Program-made: the position numbers and the translations under genes
In this document: positions 21,115 through 33,499 of the stretch, piece by piece
Layout: each line of letters begins with the position of its first letter
How positions within the stretch are numbered: the stretch's first letter is position 1
Notes under the pieces: model-generated
What the model was told of the DNA's origin: nothing
The model's input: the letters and a program-made list of their open reading frames with translations, nothing else
Database searches by the model: none
Assembly: GCF_000003855.2 (NCBI RefSeq)
Contig: NW_003101680.1
Span: 5,435,510 to 5,499,509, forward strand
Length of the DNA: 64,000 bases
DNA from: Blastomyces gilchristii SLH14081
Lineage: Eukaryota; Ascomycota; Eurotiomycetes; Onygenales; Ajellomycetaceae
Direction: 5' to 3'

Positions 21115-22724
21115 CTAGTCACTATTATCAGATAGTAGATTATAACTATTTTGAAAAGTAGAGATCTTAACTGCTTGTATTATATCTAGTTTATTATCAG
21201 AGTCATTTCTCAATTCTCTAATCTTAACAGAAGTTTGAGAATTCAAATTCTGTTTACATTTAGCTGAAGAATTGAAGTTTGAAGATTTAGATAGTTGAGA
21301 GTTTCTTCTTTTTGAGTTTATAGTTATAAGTTTACTGACTTGACTCTTCTCTTCAGTTTTAGATTGACTTTGAGCTTCATCTTTTCTTCAGTTCTTTTGA
21401 GTTCTAGAAGTAAATATACATTCTTTTGAGCTAGATGCATGTTTTTCTTTGTAATTAGAGCACTTAAGCAGAGTGTATTGACATATTTCATCTCTTTTTG
21501 AGCATATTTCATATTAATACTCACTAGTTTTGTGATCTCTGGCACAGAATGCACATTTTGAGTCTCTAAAATATGAGATTATAAAGTATTTATATCTTTG
21601 ACAGTTTTAATACTGTGTTTGAGCTTTGAGATTCATTCTTAAGTCTTTGTATTCATGAACTCTCATTTTCAAATCTGCTACTCTTACTTCAGAGATCTTT
21701 GACTGTTCAAGTGTTTTTATATATACTAGAATGAAGGCATTTCTTCNNNNNNNNNNNNNNNNNNNNNNNNNNNNNNNNNNNNNNNNNNNNNNNNNNNNNN
21801 NNNNNNNNNNNNNNNNNNNNNNNNNNNNNNNNNNNNNNNNNNNNNNNNNNNNNNNNNNNNNNNNNNNNNNNNNNNNNNNNNNNNNNNNNNNNNNNNNNNN
21901 NNNNNNNNNNNNNNNNNNNNNNNNNNNNNNNNNNNNNNNNNNNNNNNNNNNNNNNNNNNNNNNNNNNNNNNNNNNNNNNNNNNNNNNNNNNNNNNNNNNA
22001 TTCAGACTATTGTAGTCAGAATGATAGAGTTTCTAAAGAATGATAACTCAAGGGAGACTATAACTGATTTTTGAACTTCAATATCAGTCATTAACTGAGA
22101 AAAGAACTGCTGATTAATTTCATTTCTAATTCTGAAAATGAGATTTGAGTTTAGCTTGTTTCTTTGCAGAATGTTCTGATTTAAGACTTTGAGAATAAGT
22201 CTTCTATTTCTGAAGATTTGAAAGTTTTTCTCTTTTTACATTTTCTTTTTCACTTTTCTATGAATAGAGATATGAGTAGTATTCTTCTCAGTTTTCTCAG
22301 AATTTTGAGCAGGTTTTGAGATAGCAGGTTTAGAGATAGCAGATTCAGCTGCTTGAGTATATATTTTCTTCTAATTCAAAAAAGAAGAAGAAGTAGAAAA
22401 AAAAGAAGAAGAGTAAGATGAAGAGTCAGTGATTGTACTAGGAATTTTCAATGTTTTTTGAACTGTGTTTAAGATTTCAAGTTTGAACTGAATTATCTCC
22501 TGTAGTTGTCTAGTCTGAGTATGAAGAATTAATAGAACTTCTTTATTCATCTCACTCAGACACTGCTTTTCAAGAATCTTACTTGCTTTTTCAAGTTTCT
22601 GTATTTCAAGAACTTATTGTTTCTCTATTTCTTCTTTCTTTCTTCTCTTCAGAATTTCAATCTCAGAAATAGTATTTGAGAAAGCATCTTTTTCCACATC
22701 AACTGAGTGTATTTTTGAACTCAT
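21115..22724 (-). pseudogene. LINE1 ORF1 (gag-like zinc-knuckle protein), inactivated
   Basis: The start codon at 22724 gives MSSKIHSVDVEKDAFSNT. A coiled-coil-like Lys/Glu-rich segment follows, then a Ser-rich segment, a central domain, and a C-terminal cysteine array equivalent to the CCHC knuckles seen in the better LINE2 copy. It is broken by stops and by the assembly gap at 21747-21999. It ends 30 bp before ORF2. Confidence 0.7.
21747..21999. other. Assembly gap (253 N)
   Basis: A run of N inside LINE1 ORF1. By alignment with LINE2 (49.97-50.24 kb) the real missing length should be near 250-260 bp. Confidence 0.95.
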
Positions 22725-24367
22725 TGTTATCACTCAATGAAAAGTTGATCAGACTGTTTCAATTGAGATATTTCTAAGTCTGTTTTCAATTGAAAAGTTG
22801 ATCAGACTGTTTCAAAAGAAGAATAAAAGACTTTTATATATAAAACACCTGATTTTTTCACACTAGTTCAGTAACTAGATTAGATTTTTGAAGAGAATCT
22901 AATAAACTAAAATTGATTTTTGAGATAAATCAATAAAATCTTTACAATCTCTTTCTTGAGATACAGTGAGAAAGAGTATGATATCAATTGATAATAAATC
23001 AGATAATATGACAGTTTTTGAGAGAAAAACTGACAAAAAATAAATTAATTTTTTACAGAGAAATTGATTAAAACTATTCAATTTTATTCTAAATCATTCA
23101 ATTCTTCTCACACAACAAGTGTACAACTCAAATTAGTTAATAAAGAGTGTAAAAAGAAATTAAGTATTAATAAAAGCTCTTCAGTCACTGAAAAAGTAAT
23201 TCTTATTTAAAAGAATATGAAATTATGATAGAAAACAGCTCTGTTTTTAATTCTTTATAAGAATATTATATAAAATTCAGAGAAAAACATCTTACTTTTT
23301 TAAGAGAAGTAAAAAACTATTTCTAAGATCTTTTTTTTTTTGCATTAACTGCTGCAGAAGAATGAGATAGAAACTGCTAAGATATATACTACTATATATT
23401 CTCTATCAAGACTTTCTCTCTTCAGAGTCTTGATATTATAGAGAATATAAGTCTGTTTCTATATAATAATATAAATATTATCAGTGAGATGTAGAGAAAC
23501 TGATTATTTATATCTTAAAATAGAAGACTTTATTAATAATTATATTAATATAGAGTTAATTCTCAAATTCAATAGAAATCTAGTGTTACTGTTTTCAATC
23601 TCTTACAGAATCTATTGAATATTGAGATATTAAAACTAGATTTAATATATCTCACTGTGCAGAGATCAAAGACTCAGTCAGATCTTGAGATATAGTGATT
23701 TTATAATTATTAATATACTGTTGACTCATTATTCACTGATTATATATTAAATACTGTTACTGAGGTATCTTTTTGTATTATTCTATCAGAGATAAGCTAG
23801 ATTGAGAGAGGTAGTACAAGAGTGAGACTTGATATTGAAGTCTAGATACACTGATGACAGACTGCAGAGATTACACTTCAGAAGTGTCTGTTAATTATAT
23901 GCTTGATATTATCACTGAGATATCTTTTTGTATTTTTCTGCCGGGGATGAGCCAGATTGAGAAGGGTGATATGAGGGTGAGACTTGATGTTGATGTTTTG
24001 AAACATCAAAGGTGGACAGGGTTTTTATGAAGATCACTTCTCAGATATCTTCACAATTACAGATTAGGGATTCTCCAAAATCAAGAAGATTGGTACATAT
24101 AGCTATGTCTCTTCATCTTACAATTTGTATGGCACTTTGGCCCGGGATTGTGGTGTGATAGGGGTGAACAGGGGATAATCCCACATGGGAGTTTTGAACA
24201 ATGTCTAGTTCACATTTGGCTGGATATCTCCACCATCACACGGGGTATGCAGTCAGTGATGGGGTCAAAATGCTCATATGATCGAGGGCTTTTCGATGGA
24301 TCTATCAGCGGGTTCTTATTCGAAAAATCGAGCGAGTTCGTGGTGGAGCGGTTGGGATATATATGAG
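22725..24367 (-). other. LINE1 5' UTR, distal part little mutated
   Basis: Non-coding leader of LINE1. It includes an A-tract region, a CTCTATCAAGACTTTC...GAGTCTTGATATTATAGAG inverted repeat near 23.4 kb, and two copies of a ~155-bp monomer (near 23,757 and 23,910). The outer ~430 bp (23,930-24,360) retains CpG and GG/CC. Confidence 0.65.
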
Positions 24368-25271
24368 TACTGTTTATAGATTACTATGAGAGTCATAGAT
24401 TTACAGAAAGTAGATTACTAATTAACTCTGTAAGAATTAGAATAACAGAGAATAGATCTGTTAGAGAAAGATGATAAAATATAGAGAGATTTATATTTAA
24501 CTACTAAGTAGAAAGAGAGAGCTTCACAAGCTCTTATAAATATAGTATATAATAGAGAGATTAAGAAAAAGAGACTCTACTTTATCTGTTCTAAATCAAA
24601 ATATCTTTATACAAACTATTCAGATAAACTAAAATAGAAATTTAAAGAGTTATAGACAGAGTTAGTAACAGTCTTCTTAAGAGTTTTAAAGTTAATATCT
24701 GAATCTGTTACTTCTCTGATAAAAATACTTATTTATAAAAAGAGACTATACTGTAATACTACTGTTCTACAAGTATAAAAAGTATTAATGAACTCAGAAT
24801 CTCAGATCACTGTAGTATTTCTAAAACTCACAAAGTAAATAAACTGAGTAATAAAAACTGAGAATCTGCTCTTATAATAAGCAGAGTATGAGAACTCAGA
24901 TTTAAGAACTGAGAAACTTATAAAAGTTATCTTTGAATTGCAAGATCTTTTCAGAATCTGAAGAAGATTTATAAAAACTGTAATTATAACAGATATTACA
25001 GATAATATATACTTGAGACTTATATAACTTTAAAGATATAATCTGTATATAGCTATCTGTGAGTCAGATTTATACTTCTAATCAGTGTTAACAGACTCAC
25101 TTATAAAGATAGAATCAGTTAATACTGTAAAGTTAATTAGAGAAGATAAGCTCATCTATATAATAACTTTATAAATGTCTGAAAACTTCACAGTCATAGA
25201 AACTGAGCTTTAAATATCAGAGAAATATCAAGATCTTGCAGAGATATTCAGCTTAGTAAAGATAGCTAAGC
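24368..25271 (+). mobile_element. Gypsy element Z, segment 2 (gag/protease region)
   Basis: Z continues after LINE1. Its right end translates as ISEKYQDLAEIFSLVKIAKL, which matches the pre-RT linker of Gypsy polyproteins (E-Y-x-D-L-A-D-V-F-S). The segment ends at the 5' LTR of Gypsy1 and resumes at 33500 after the duplicated TAAGC. Many stops are present. Confidence 0.7.
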
Positions 25272-25814
25272 TGTCACGCTTCCGGCCGCGTCAAGGCCCT
25301 GTTGCGGTTTCACACGGCTCATCACTTTCATGCGGATGATTCCATTTATCCCGCAGGCTGTCTGAACCAGTTTCCAACCACTCTATGACATCATTCAGAT
25401 ATATCATAGAAAGATTCAATTAATGAATATGAGAACTCTGCTTCTATATGAGATCAGCAGATTACTCTTTCTTAATAGTAAAACACTGCTGAGGTATCAC
25501 TCTGACTATTCTTACTTATGAAATGAGAGAAGAGTATCTGTTCATTATCTATATAGAATAGCTAGATGCTAACTTCTTATTAAATGAGTCAGTGATTTAT
25601 TTTTCTCTGACTGAAATATATACAAGAGTTACTGTATATCTTATATAATTTTCTTAGTATACTAAGTATTATATCTGTGATATTCTTATAATAACTCTGT
25701 AGTCTACAAGCTTGCTATTTAAGCAAGATAGTCAAGCTCACTTATACAGCTTCTTAATAACTATCTCTATATAATACTGCTGACTAGTCACTGCTTTAAT
25801 TCTATTATATTACA
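25272..25814 (+). repeat. Gypsy1 5' LTR
   Basis: 543 bp, starting TGTCACGCTTCCGG and ending TATTACA. The first ~110 bp retains CpG and GG/CC while the rest is strongly mutated. Pairs with 32957-33499. Confidence 0.9.
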
Positions 25815-27290
25815 ATTTGAATCACTTAATCTGATTACAAGTTTGAATCAGTTAAGCTCTATTAATGAATTAATATAATCTCACACACTTATACTGAGAC
25901 TGACTTAATCTTACTCTCTGAAAGAAACTCTACATTATTCTCTAGAGTGTGTACATCTCTACTCTAACAGAAATCTGAGATTTCTGAATCTGCTGTATAT
26001 TTTAATATAAGCTCTTTAACTATTCTATTACTGTCACAGTCTTTACACATCTACATCTATTATGAAGATAGAGAGATTAAGATCAGAGATTCTCTGAGAT
26101 ATAAGAGAAATATATTATCTGAATTTCACAGCTTTATCTGTATTCTTGAACAGAAATTTCATCTTAATCTGAGTCAGTATAATACTCATAAGATATAAGT
26201 AATATATACTGTCAATCTTCTTGAAGATATCTCTGCAACTACTTGAGCTATTAAGAAGAGAAAGCTTAAGTATATCAATACTATTATAACTTGAGAAGAA
26301 TTCAAAGACTTTCTACTGAATTAAATCAAAGATCACTGTAACTGCAGCTTCATAGCAGTGCAGCAGTTCAACTTATTATATTAATAAAATAATAAGAATT
26401 CTTCTAATTTCAATATAAGATTTGAAGAATATTGAGAGAAATTAACTGATGATTATTATTATTATTATTATTCTTTTATTATACTGATATGCAAGCGGAG
26501 CTTATGATGAGTCCTTGCGTGATGTTAAATACAGGTCAAGTGTTGATTATACAGGAGGAAATACAGGTGTTGAGACCACGCCAAGATAACAAGAACATAG
26601 GAAAATACAAAGGAGTGACAATTAGATACATGCGATAATAACTTCTCAGCCCAGGAACATAGAGCGATTCATTGAAGCGATTTGTACACCTCTGTATTTA
26701 TTAGAAACCTGAGGTGCTTGAGTTCCGGATTTAATGTATCCCCTGCAGGTTTTGAACCCACGCGCCTTGGTTTCCCACACCAAGGCGCTACCGGGTGGCC
26801 GCATTAACCATTCGGCCACCGGGACTATTAACTGATGATTTAAATCAATTAAAAACACAGCTTTATCTTATAAAGCTGACTCATAAGATATGAACAATAA
26901 TATTATAATATCAGAGTTCATTAATCAATTGCACTGAGTTTGTCAATCTGACTTTTCAGATCTATTTAAATAATCAATTCTCTAAGAAAAAGATTAATAA
27001 GACTTCTTCTAAGTAATTAATAACAGAATCTAAATAATACTGTGATAACTTCAGTACAGAGAAAGTAAAGAAGAATTTTAAGTCTTCTGATTCTTCACTC
27101 ACTGTAAAGAAATATTAAAAAAGATTTGATAAAAATCTCTATTTTAACTGTGAAGCTAATAATCACTATATCAGTAATTGTAAGAAACTGAAGAAGAGAA
27201 GAAACTGAGAAGATATCTTCTCAAAGTTAACTTCTCTTCTGACAAATGTATTTATAGAAGATAAAGAAGAGAAAGAAATAAAGAATTAAT
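25815..27290 (+). pseudogene. Gypsy1 gag, inactivated and SINE-interrupted
   Basis: Stop-ridden frame. A retroviral-type zinc knuckle is recognisable near 27,140-27,180 as YFNCEANNHYISNC, a CX2CX4HX4C box with the first Cys turned into Tyr by a G-to-A change. The 5' boundary of the coding part is not resolved. Confidence 0.65.
26455..26826 (-). mobile_element. tRNA-derived SINE, copy 1
   Basis: A 372-bp element with a TAA-repeat tail at 26455 (3' end) and a tRNA-like head at its right end. The head has an A-box-like GTGGCCGAATGGTTAATGCG on the minus strand, a strong GCGCCTTGG/CCAAGGCGC stem, and a B box near GGTTCAAAACC. A 14-bp target duplication ATTAACTGATGATT flanks it (26441-26454 and 26827-26840). 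The head resembles a class II (Ser/Leu-type) tRNA but is not a functional gene. A second copy is at 54657-55033. Confidence 0.85.
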
Positions 27291-27299
27291 AATTCTTAT

Positions 27300-30200
27300 A
27301 TCTCTGAGTATATATTATGATTATAATGTATATTCTGAATAAGAAGATATTAGTGAGATGCCTACTTGACTCTGAGATGAATACTAACTTCATATTCTAT
27401 TTCTTTTCTTTAATAAAGAGTTGAAAGAAGATAGATCTGTCAGATTATATAAAATTTACTAATAAAATATAATATCATCATTTTAACATAATTTCAGTGA
27501 AGTATGTGATTACAGACTTAGAAGAAATCTTTAAAAAGAGCAGTCTACTTCTTTATATAGTTAATATTATAGATGAGAATATTATTCTAGATCTTCTGTG
27601 ATTGAGAGAAAACAATTCTCTCATTGACTGAGTTACTTAGATATAACAGTATCATCTCACTGATGAAGAGACAGTAATAGAGAAATTTGAAGAGTTTCAT
27701 CAGAAGAATCTTAAGAAAAAGATAGAGTTAATATACTGTATAGCAGATGACTGAGACTTGAGAATAGATAAAGAAGTCATCACTCTCACTGCAAGATTAG
27801 CAGCAGTATTCATTATTAAAGACAGATGAATATAATATCTCTTTACAGATTATAAGAATATCTTTTTAGAAAGAGAAGTAGTGAAGTTTTCTGATATTAA
27901 GATATAATATAAGATTTATCTTGAAGACAGTGTAACAGTGCTGTATGAGCTTCTTTACAACTTATCTGTAAAGAAATTGAATATTCTGTGTAAATATCTT
28001 GAGAAAGTGCAATCAAAGAACTGAATATACTTATTAAAGAGTCTGACAGAGACATCTATACTCTTTGTACTTAAGAAGAATAGTAGACTATGTCTATGTG
28101 TAGACTACAGAGATTTTAATAAGATAATAGTTAAGAATTACTATTCATTATCATTAATTAATGAGATAATTAATCAATTATCTGAAGCTAAGATGTTCTC
28201 AAAGATTGATATACAGAATATCTATCATAGAATCAGAGTTAATAAAGATGATGTTTGAAAAATGACTTTTTATACTAAGTACAGTAATTTTGAATATCTT
28301 GTTTTATCTTTTAGTCTTTGTAACACTTCAGTCATCTTCCAGATTTATATAAATGAGATACTGCAGAGTCTTGTTAATATCTTCTGTATAATATATCTGA
28401 ACAACATTCTAATCTTCTTAAAAATGAAGAAAGAATATGATACTCATGTTTAAGAAGTATTAAGTTACTTGAGACAGTATTAACTCTATACAAACACTGA
28501 AAAATGCTCATTCTATATACAGGAGATTGATTTCTTAGATTATATTATTAAGATGAACAGTATTTCAATGAACAGAAGTCAGGTCTTCATCATTGAGAAC
28601 TGGCTGATGCTGCAGATATATCATAAGATATAGATATTTCTAGAATTTATGAATTTCTACAGATAATTCATCTATGTATATTCATGAATTACTGTCTCTC
28701 TTACAGATTTGTTAAAGAGAAGTGTGAAAGACAGAAAAATAAAACTATTTATTCTTATTCAAGATACTATGCAGATGTTTGTAGAATTGAAACAGGCTTT
28801 TACAGATATTATAATACTGAATCACTTTAACTCTGATATACTCAGTCAGTGTGAGACTGATATATCTGAGAATGAAATCTATGAAATCTTTTCACAGTTG
28901 ATATCAGAGATCTTTCAATGTTAAAAGAATCAGAGAATAATTATCTCTGAGAATACAGATAATGAAATGTCTGTGAGAGAAGACTTTTTCACAGAATCTA
29001 TAAAATACTATGAATGAAGATCAGTGATCTTCTTCTTTAAGAAATTATCACTCATACAGAAAAGATATAATACTCATGATTAAGAGATGTTAGTAATTGT
29101 TAAATTCTTTAAGATCTAATGACATTATCTTCAGAATAGTAAGTACTCAGTGTAAGTTCTCACTGATTATGCAAATCTATATTACTTCTTGATAATAAAG
29201 AGCTTGACAGAATATCAAGTCAGATAAGTGAAGCTGCTTTCAGAGTATGATTTCTATATCTGATATTATTCAGATTGACTTAACTTCACTGACACACTGT
29301 TTAAATGATCTGATTATAATATTATTAATACAGAGAAGAATTCTATAAAAGAATCTCTGTCATCACTGTAGAAGAAGCTGGCTGCAGGGAATTAAAGTTC
29401 TCTGAAGCTCAGAAACAGCACTAGTAAGACAGCTGTATGACTTAGTATAGAAGATGAAAGAAAACCTAAGTCTCTGCAGAAAACTAATACTGAAGATTAT
29501 GAGCTTCTCATATTATATCTTACTATTATTGAATTGATAAAGAATGAAATGATCTATAATCTTTCAATCTGACTACTTTTAAAATTCATTAATAAATTAT
29601 AGAAGAAGGATGTCTCTACTATAGCATGAATTCAGAAGTTAAAGAAGAAAGAATCTGATTTAAACTTAAAAGAGATAGACTCTGAGCAGAGCAGTGCTGC
29701 TAAGAAATCAAGTCACTGATAATTAGAAGAATGTGAACTTCTACTACTAAATGATTCAGTCTTCATCTCTCATAGTAGAGTGATGTGTCAGAAGTTATTA
29801 AGAATTTATCATAATAAATCTCATACAGAACACTTTGAGTTAGAGAAGACTGAGAAGCTTCTAAAATATAAATATATTTAAGACAAGCTCTGAACAGATA
29901 TCAAAGAGTATATTAAGACTTATAATATCTATCAAAGAATAAAGATTCTGTAATATAAGTAATACAGTAAGTTGATATCACTGTCTATTTTAAAGAGCTT
30001 ATAACAGAATCTCTTGATGAATTTCATAGTTAATCTGTCAAAGTTGACAAGAGTTAAAGAATATGACTTAATTTTAATCATTATTGACTGCTTCACAAAG
30101 ATAATTAAATATATTTCTATTTATAAAAAGATTAAAGCCTCTGAATTGACTGACCTGTTTTTAAATATCATCATTTATAATCACAGTGCTCTGAAATCAT

Positions 30201-31075
30201 TAATAACAGATTAAGAATCTCTCTTTATCAGCAAGTACTGATCAGTCTTTTACTATTATCTTATAATAAGATATCTTCTCAGTATCACATTTCATCTGCA
30301 GACAGATAATCAGACTAAACATCAGAATCAGATATTAAAACAGCATCTCTAAGTATTTCATTCATATTATTAGAATGATTGACTCAAACATCTTCTAACT
30401 ACTGAATTCATATATAATAATGCAAAGTATACAATCTTAAAAGTATCTCCTTTCTATGCTTATTATAAATATAATTCTTCATTATTCAGTGATATCACAG
30501 ACAATGTTTCAAAGAGAGAAATAGACAGTTAGAATATTAAATAGATACAGAGAATAGAGTACTTCTCAGTGTTAAAAGTAAATGTGAGATTGAAACTTTT
30601 AAATAAAATTCATAAGAAGACAGTGAAAAGTATTCACTGCACTCAGAAGTAGCAGATAGAATACTATAATTAAAAACATCTTTCAATGAAGTTCTTGATA
30701 GAGAATTAAGTACTACTTTCAGTAAAGAATATCAAGATAATGAGACTGTGTAAGAAGCTCAGTAAGTGATAACTAGAATCTTTCTCAGTAATAAGAGTGA
30801 TAAGTAAGTAGATATATAAGTTGAAATTACTCTCAGAATTGAAATCAATTCATTCTGTTTTTCATATTTTCTATTTGAAGCTCTATAAGCAATATCTCAA
30901 GATAGAGCTGTCTTGATCAGATGATATTAAAATTAAGAGTAATACTGAATATCTTATGAAGAAAATATTGAATAAGTGAATATATTATAGCAAGCTCTAA
31001 TATCTTATTAAATAAGAAGATTATTTATCATCAGAGAATTCATGAAAACTGCTTAAGTATTTGAAAAATGCTGAG
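27300..31075 (+). pseudogene. Gypsy1 pol (PR-RT-RH-IN-chromodomain), inactivated
   Basis: The protease site LLDSEMNTNFI (from a DSGA-type box) is near 27,365. RT runs about 27,960-28,550 with LCVDYRDFNKI, KIDIQNIYHRIRV and EYLVLSFSLCN. The catalytic YLDD reads YLNN near 28,400, and Trp before KMTFYTKY is TGA. RNase H follows to about 29,330. The integrase starts with an H-H zinc region near 29,800 whose two Cys are Tyr, then MNFIVNLSKLTRVKEYD near 30,020. A chromodomain closes the protein near 30,935-31,075 (EYLMKKILNK, then SSENS followed by a stop where Trp is expected). It is a dead polyprotein with an unusually clear domain order. Confidence 0.85.
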
Positions 31076-31557
31076 AAAGAGATTGCAAGCTATGAAACAG
31101 CTAGTAGAGACTGTCTTATTACACATCAGAGATATTAAACAAGAAATATCACTTAAAACTTCTCATTTTTCTTAAAGGGTTTTTTAGAGATAATCTTACA
31201 GTGATAAGTCAGTATCTTATGAACTCTGTAGCACTCTTCTTCTATTTTCTCTTAAAGAATTTTTAGAAGTTTAATAAGAGTATACAAGTGTAAAATTTCT
31301 GAAGTGATTAATAAGAAAAGAAAGAGGTATTGAAAATTAATAAAGATTAATATTATTGATCTGCAGACTGCTGCTATTCTAATAGAACTGCAGCTCACTG
31401 AAAAAGTAAAAAGAGAGAATCTCAGAGTCTACTCATTAATAATTACATTCTTATCAAACTCATTCTTCACTGTTGAAGTCTTCAGTACTGATATCTTTGC
31501 CTGCTGAGAAGTTAGTACTGCAGCATCACAGAAGAGCATGAGAAATGCATGAAATAT

Positions 31558-32560
31558 CAACTTATTAACTTACAAAGCATCTCAGTCATCTGCTTAAATT
31601 GAAGCAAGATTCTCTTCAATCAGTGATTAATCTTCATAGCACTTTCAACAGCAGTGCTGACTGACTTCTTCTTGAGATCAGTTATTCTGAGATGTTTTTT
31701 CATCTCAGAGATTCATACTTTCATCTTCTTTTATAGATAAGTAAGAGAGACCTTCTCAGTCTTAACAGAATCTGTCAATACTTAAAGTTTTAAGATTCTT
31801 ACTCTGTACTACTTAAGCATCTGAGCTTCTTATCAGAACTGATATGATGTCTTCTCATAGAGTAGATAATACTTACAGAAAGATAGAAGTTATTGTTATA
31901 AGTATAACAGAAATAATGAGAGTGAGAGAAGAGATAAGTGTATAAAATCTCTTCTTTCTTCAGCTGCTTAGCACAGTGTAGATATATAATAATATCAGTC
32001 AGAGACTGTACTGAAGTCTTCTCACAGAGAGAAGACAAAGAAACTGCAGAACTCTGCAGACTCAACTCAGCAGCATTCTGAGTAGAGCTCAAGTGTGTCA
32101 CAGAAGAAGAACTACAGATTGAGCTTCTCAGAGCTGCTATTCTCAGAATCAAGCTCTCTCTGAGATTCTCTCTGAATGATCACACAGAGTCATACATCAC
32201 TGTGTTAACTAAAAGGGGGAACAGTGTTGTGATGATAGCAGAGAAGACAGAGAATGAACTGAACACAGATAAACTAATCAGCAGAAGAGACAACATCTCA
32301 CTGCAAGGCACAGCTACTATCACTGCAGCTGCAAGAGATGCAGAAGAAGGAGAAGATGTGATAATAAGAGCAGTGCTTCTGCAGCTTATTAACACTGCTG
32401 TCTCTGTCTTCAACCTGGCTTTCTTGATAGTCATGGAGACTGCAGCCACACCATGAAGATGTTTGATCACTAGAAAATGTCAGAATAAGCCCTTTATTGT
32501 CTTTCAAGAATAATACTCTCATACACTCACTGTTGCAATTGAGAGAGAGAAGAAGAAAAA
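31558..32560 (-). pseudogene. Antisense accessory reading frame of Gypsy1
   Basis: Between pol and the 3' LTR the minus strand holds a conserved frame. Its distal part reads ISEMKKHLRITDLKKKS and EMLCKLIS before a stop at 31558. Gypsy3 has the same text at 57,540-57,670 (ISEMKKHLRMTDSKKKS, KMLCKLIS). Upstream open pieces of 117 and 96 residues (31799-32152, 32180-32470) are Ser-rich. One shares SEMLSLLLISLSV with the Gypsy3 copy. The frame carries the same kinds of stops as pol. The function is unknown and introns are possible, so the limits are approximate. Confidence 0.5.
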
Positions 32561-32956
32561 TGTGTCATGAGAGAGAAGAAATCTTTCAAAAAATCCTATC
32601 ACTACTGTTAGCTTTGTCTCTAAAACACATCACTTTTGCAGGGAATTTCATACATAGAACAGAATATGATGAGAGATCTGTAAGTCACTTGTTAACTACA
32701 TTTTTCACATTTTAAATCAATATATAAGAAACTCACTTATCATACATTTGATTTGAACAGAGATAAGAAAGGAAGATCTACACAGTCAGCAGAAAGACTT
32801 ATCTATTTCTTTATATCACACACGGCACATGTGCTGTTAATCAGTTGACAACTGTTGCTATATAACAAAGATAACTTCTAATTCAGTAATCTTGAGAGTA
32901 TTGAGACTATGCTCTTAAAGAGAAGAGCATTGTCATGCTCTTAAAGAAAAGAGCAT

Positions 32957-33499
32957 TGTTATACTCTCAGCCGCGTCAAGACTCTGTTGCAGTTTCACAT
33001 GACTTATTACTTTCATACAGATGATTTCATTCATCTTACAGACTGTCTGAACCAGTTTTTAACCACTCTATAATATCATTTGAATATACTATAGAAAGAT
33101 CTGATTGATGAATATAAGAACTTCACTTCTATACAAGATCAGCAGATTACTCTTTCTTGACAGTGAGGCACTGCTGAGATATCACTCTGACTATTCTTGC
33201 TCATGAAATGAGAGAAGAGTATGTACTCATTATCTATATAGAATAGCTAGATGCTGGCTTCTTATTAAAAGAGTCAGCAATTTGTTTTTCTCTGACTGAA
33301 ATATATATGAGAGTTACTGTGTGCCTTATACAATCTTCTTAGTATACTAAGTATCATATCTGTGATATTCTCACAATAACTCTGTAGTCTACAAGCTCAC
33401 TATTTAAGCAAGATAGTCAAGCTCACTCATACAGCTTCTTAATAACTATCTCTATGTGACACTGCTAACTAGTCACTACTTCAGTTCTGTCATATTACA
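32957..33499 (+). repeat. Gypsy1 3' LTR
   Basis: 543 bp, starting TGTTATACTCTCAGCCGCG and ending CATATTACA. It is colinear with the 5' LTR and differs mainly by transitions. Confidence 0.9.

Larger units (their letters stand above)
16753..24367 (-). mobile_element. LINE1: Tad-like non-LTR retrotransposon, full length
   Basis: A 7.6-kb element on the minus strand with a TAA-repeat tail at its 3' end (16753). It has a 3' UTR, ORF2 (endonuclease-RT-RNase H), ORF1 (zinc-knuckle protein) and a 1.6-kb 5' UTR. A 16-bp target duplication TACTGTTTATAGATTA flanks it (16737-16752 and 24368-24383). That duplication places the less mutated 23.4-24.36 kb segment inside the LINE as its 5' end. The order ORF1 with CCHC knuckles, then an APE-type endonuclease, RT and RNase H, fits the Tad1 clade of fungal LINEs. 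It is inserted in Gypsy element Z. Confidence 0.85.
25272..33499 (+). mobile_element. Gypsy1: chromovirus-type LTR retrotransposon, nested in Z
   Basis: An 8228-bp element with two LTRs of equal length (543 bp), beginning TGT and ending ACA, and the target duplication TAAGC (25267-25271 and 33500-33504). The order is gag (zinc knuckle), protease, RT, RNase H, integrase and chromodomain, which is the Ty3/Gypsy chromovirus layout. A 1.9-kb segment lies between the chromodomain and the 3' LTR and carries an antisense frame. A SINE interrupts the 5' part. All frames are broken. A related copy, Gypsy3, lies at 55748-61928 in reverse. Confidence 0.9.

Noticed and set aside
26740..26826. Functional tRNA gene
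   Set aside because: The head has A and B boxes but the arms do not form a proper cloverleaf by eye, and it is joined to a SINE body with target duplications.
26646..26858. 70-codon frame across a SINE head
   Set aside because: It reads through a tRNA-like sequence and its target duplication, so it is not a gene.
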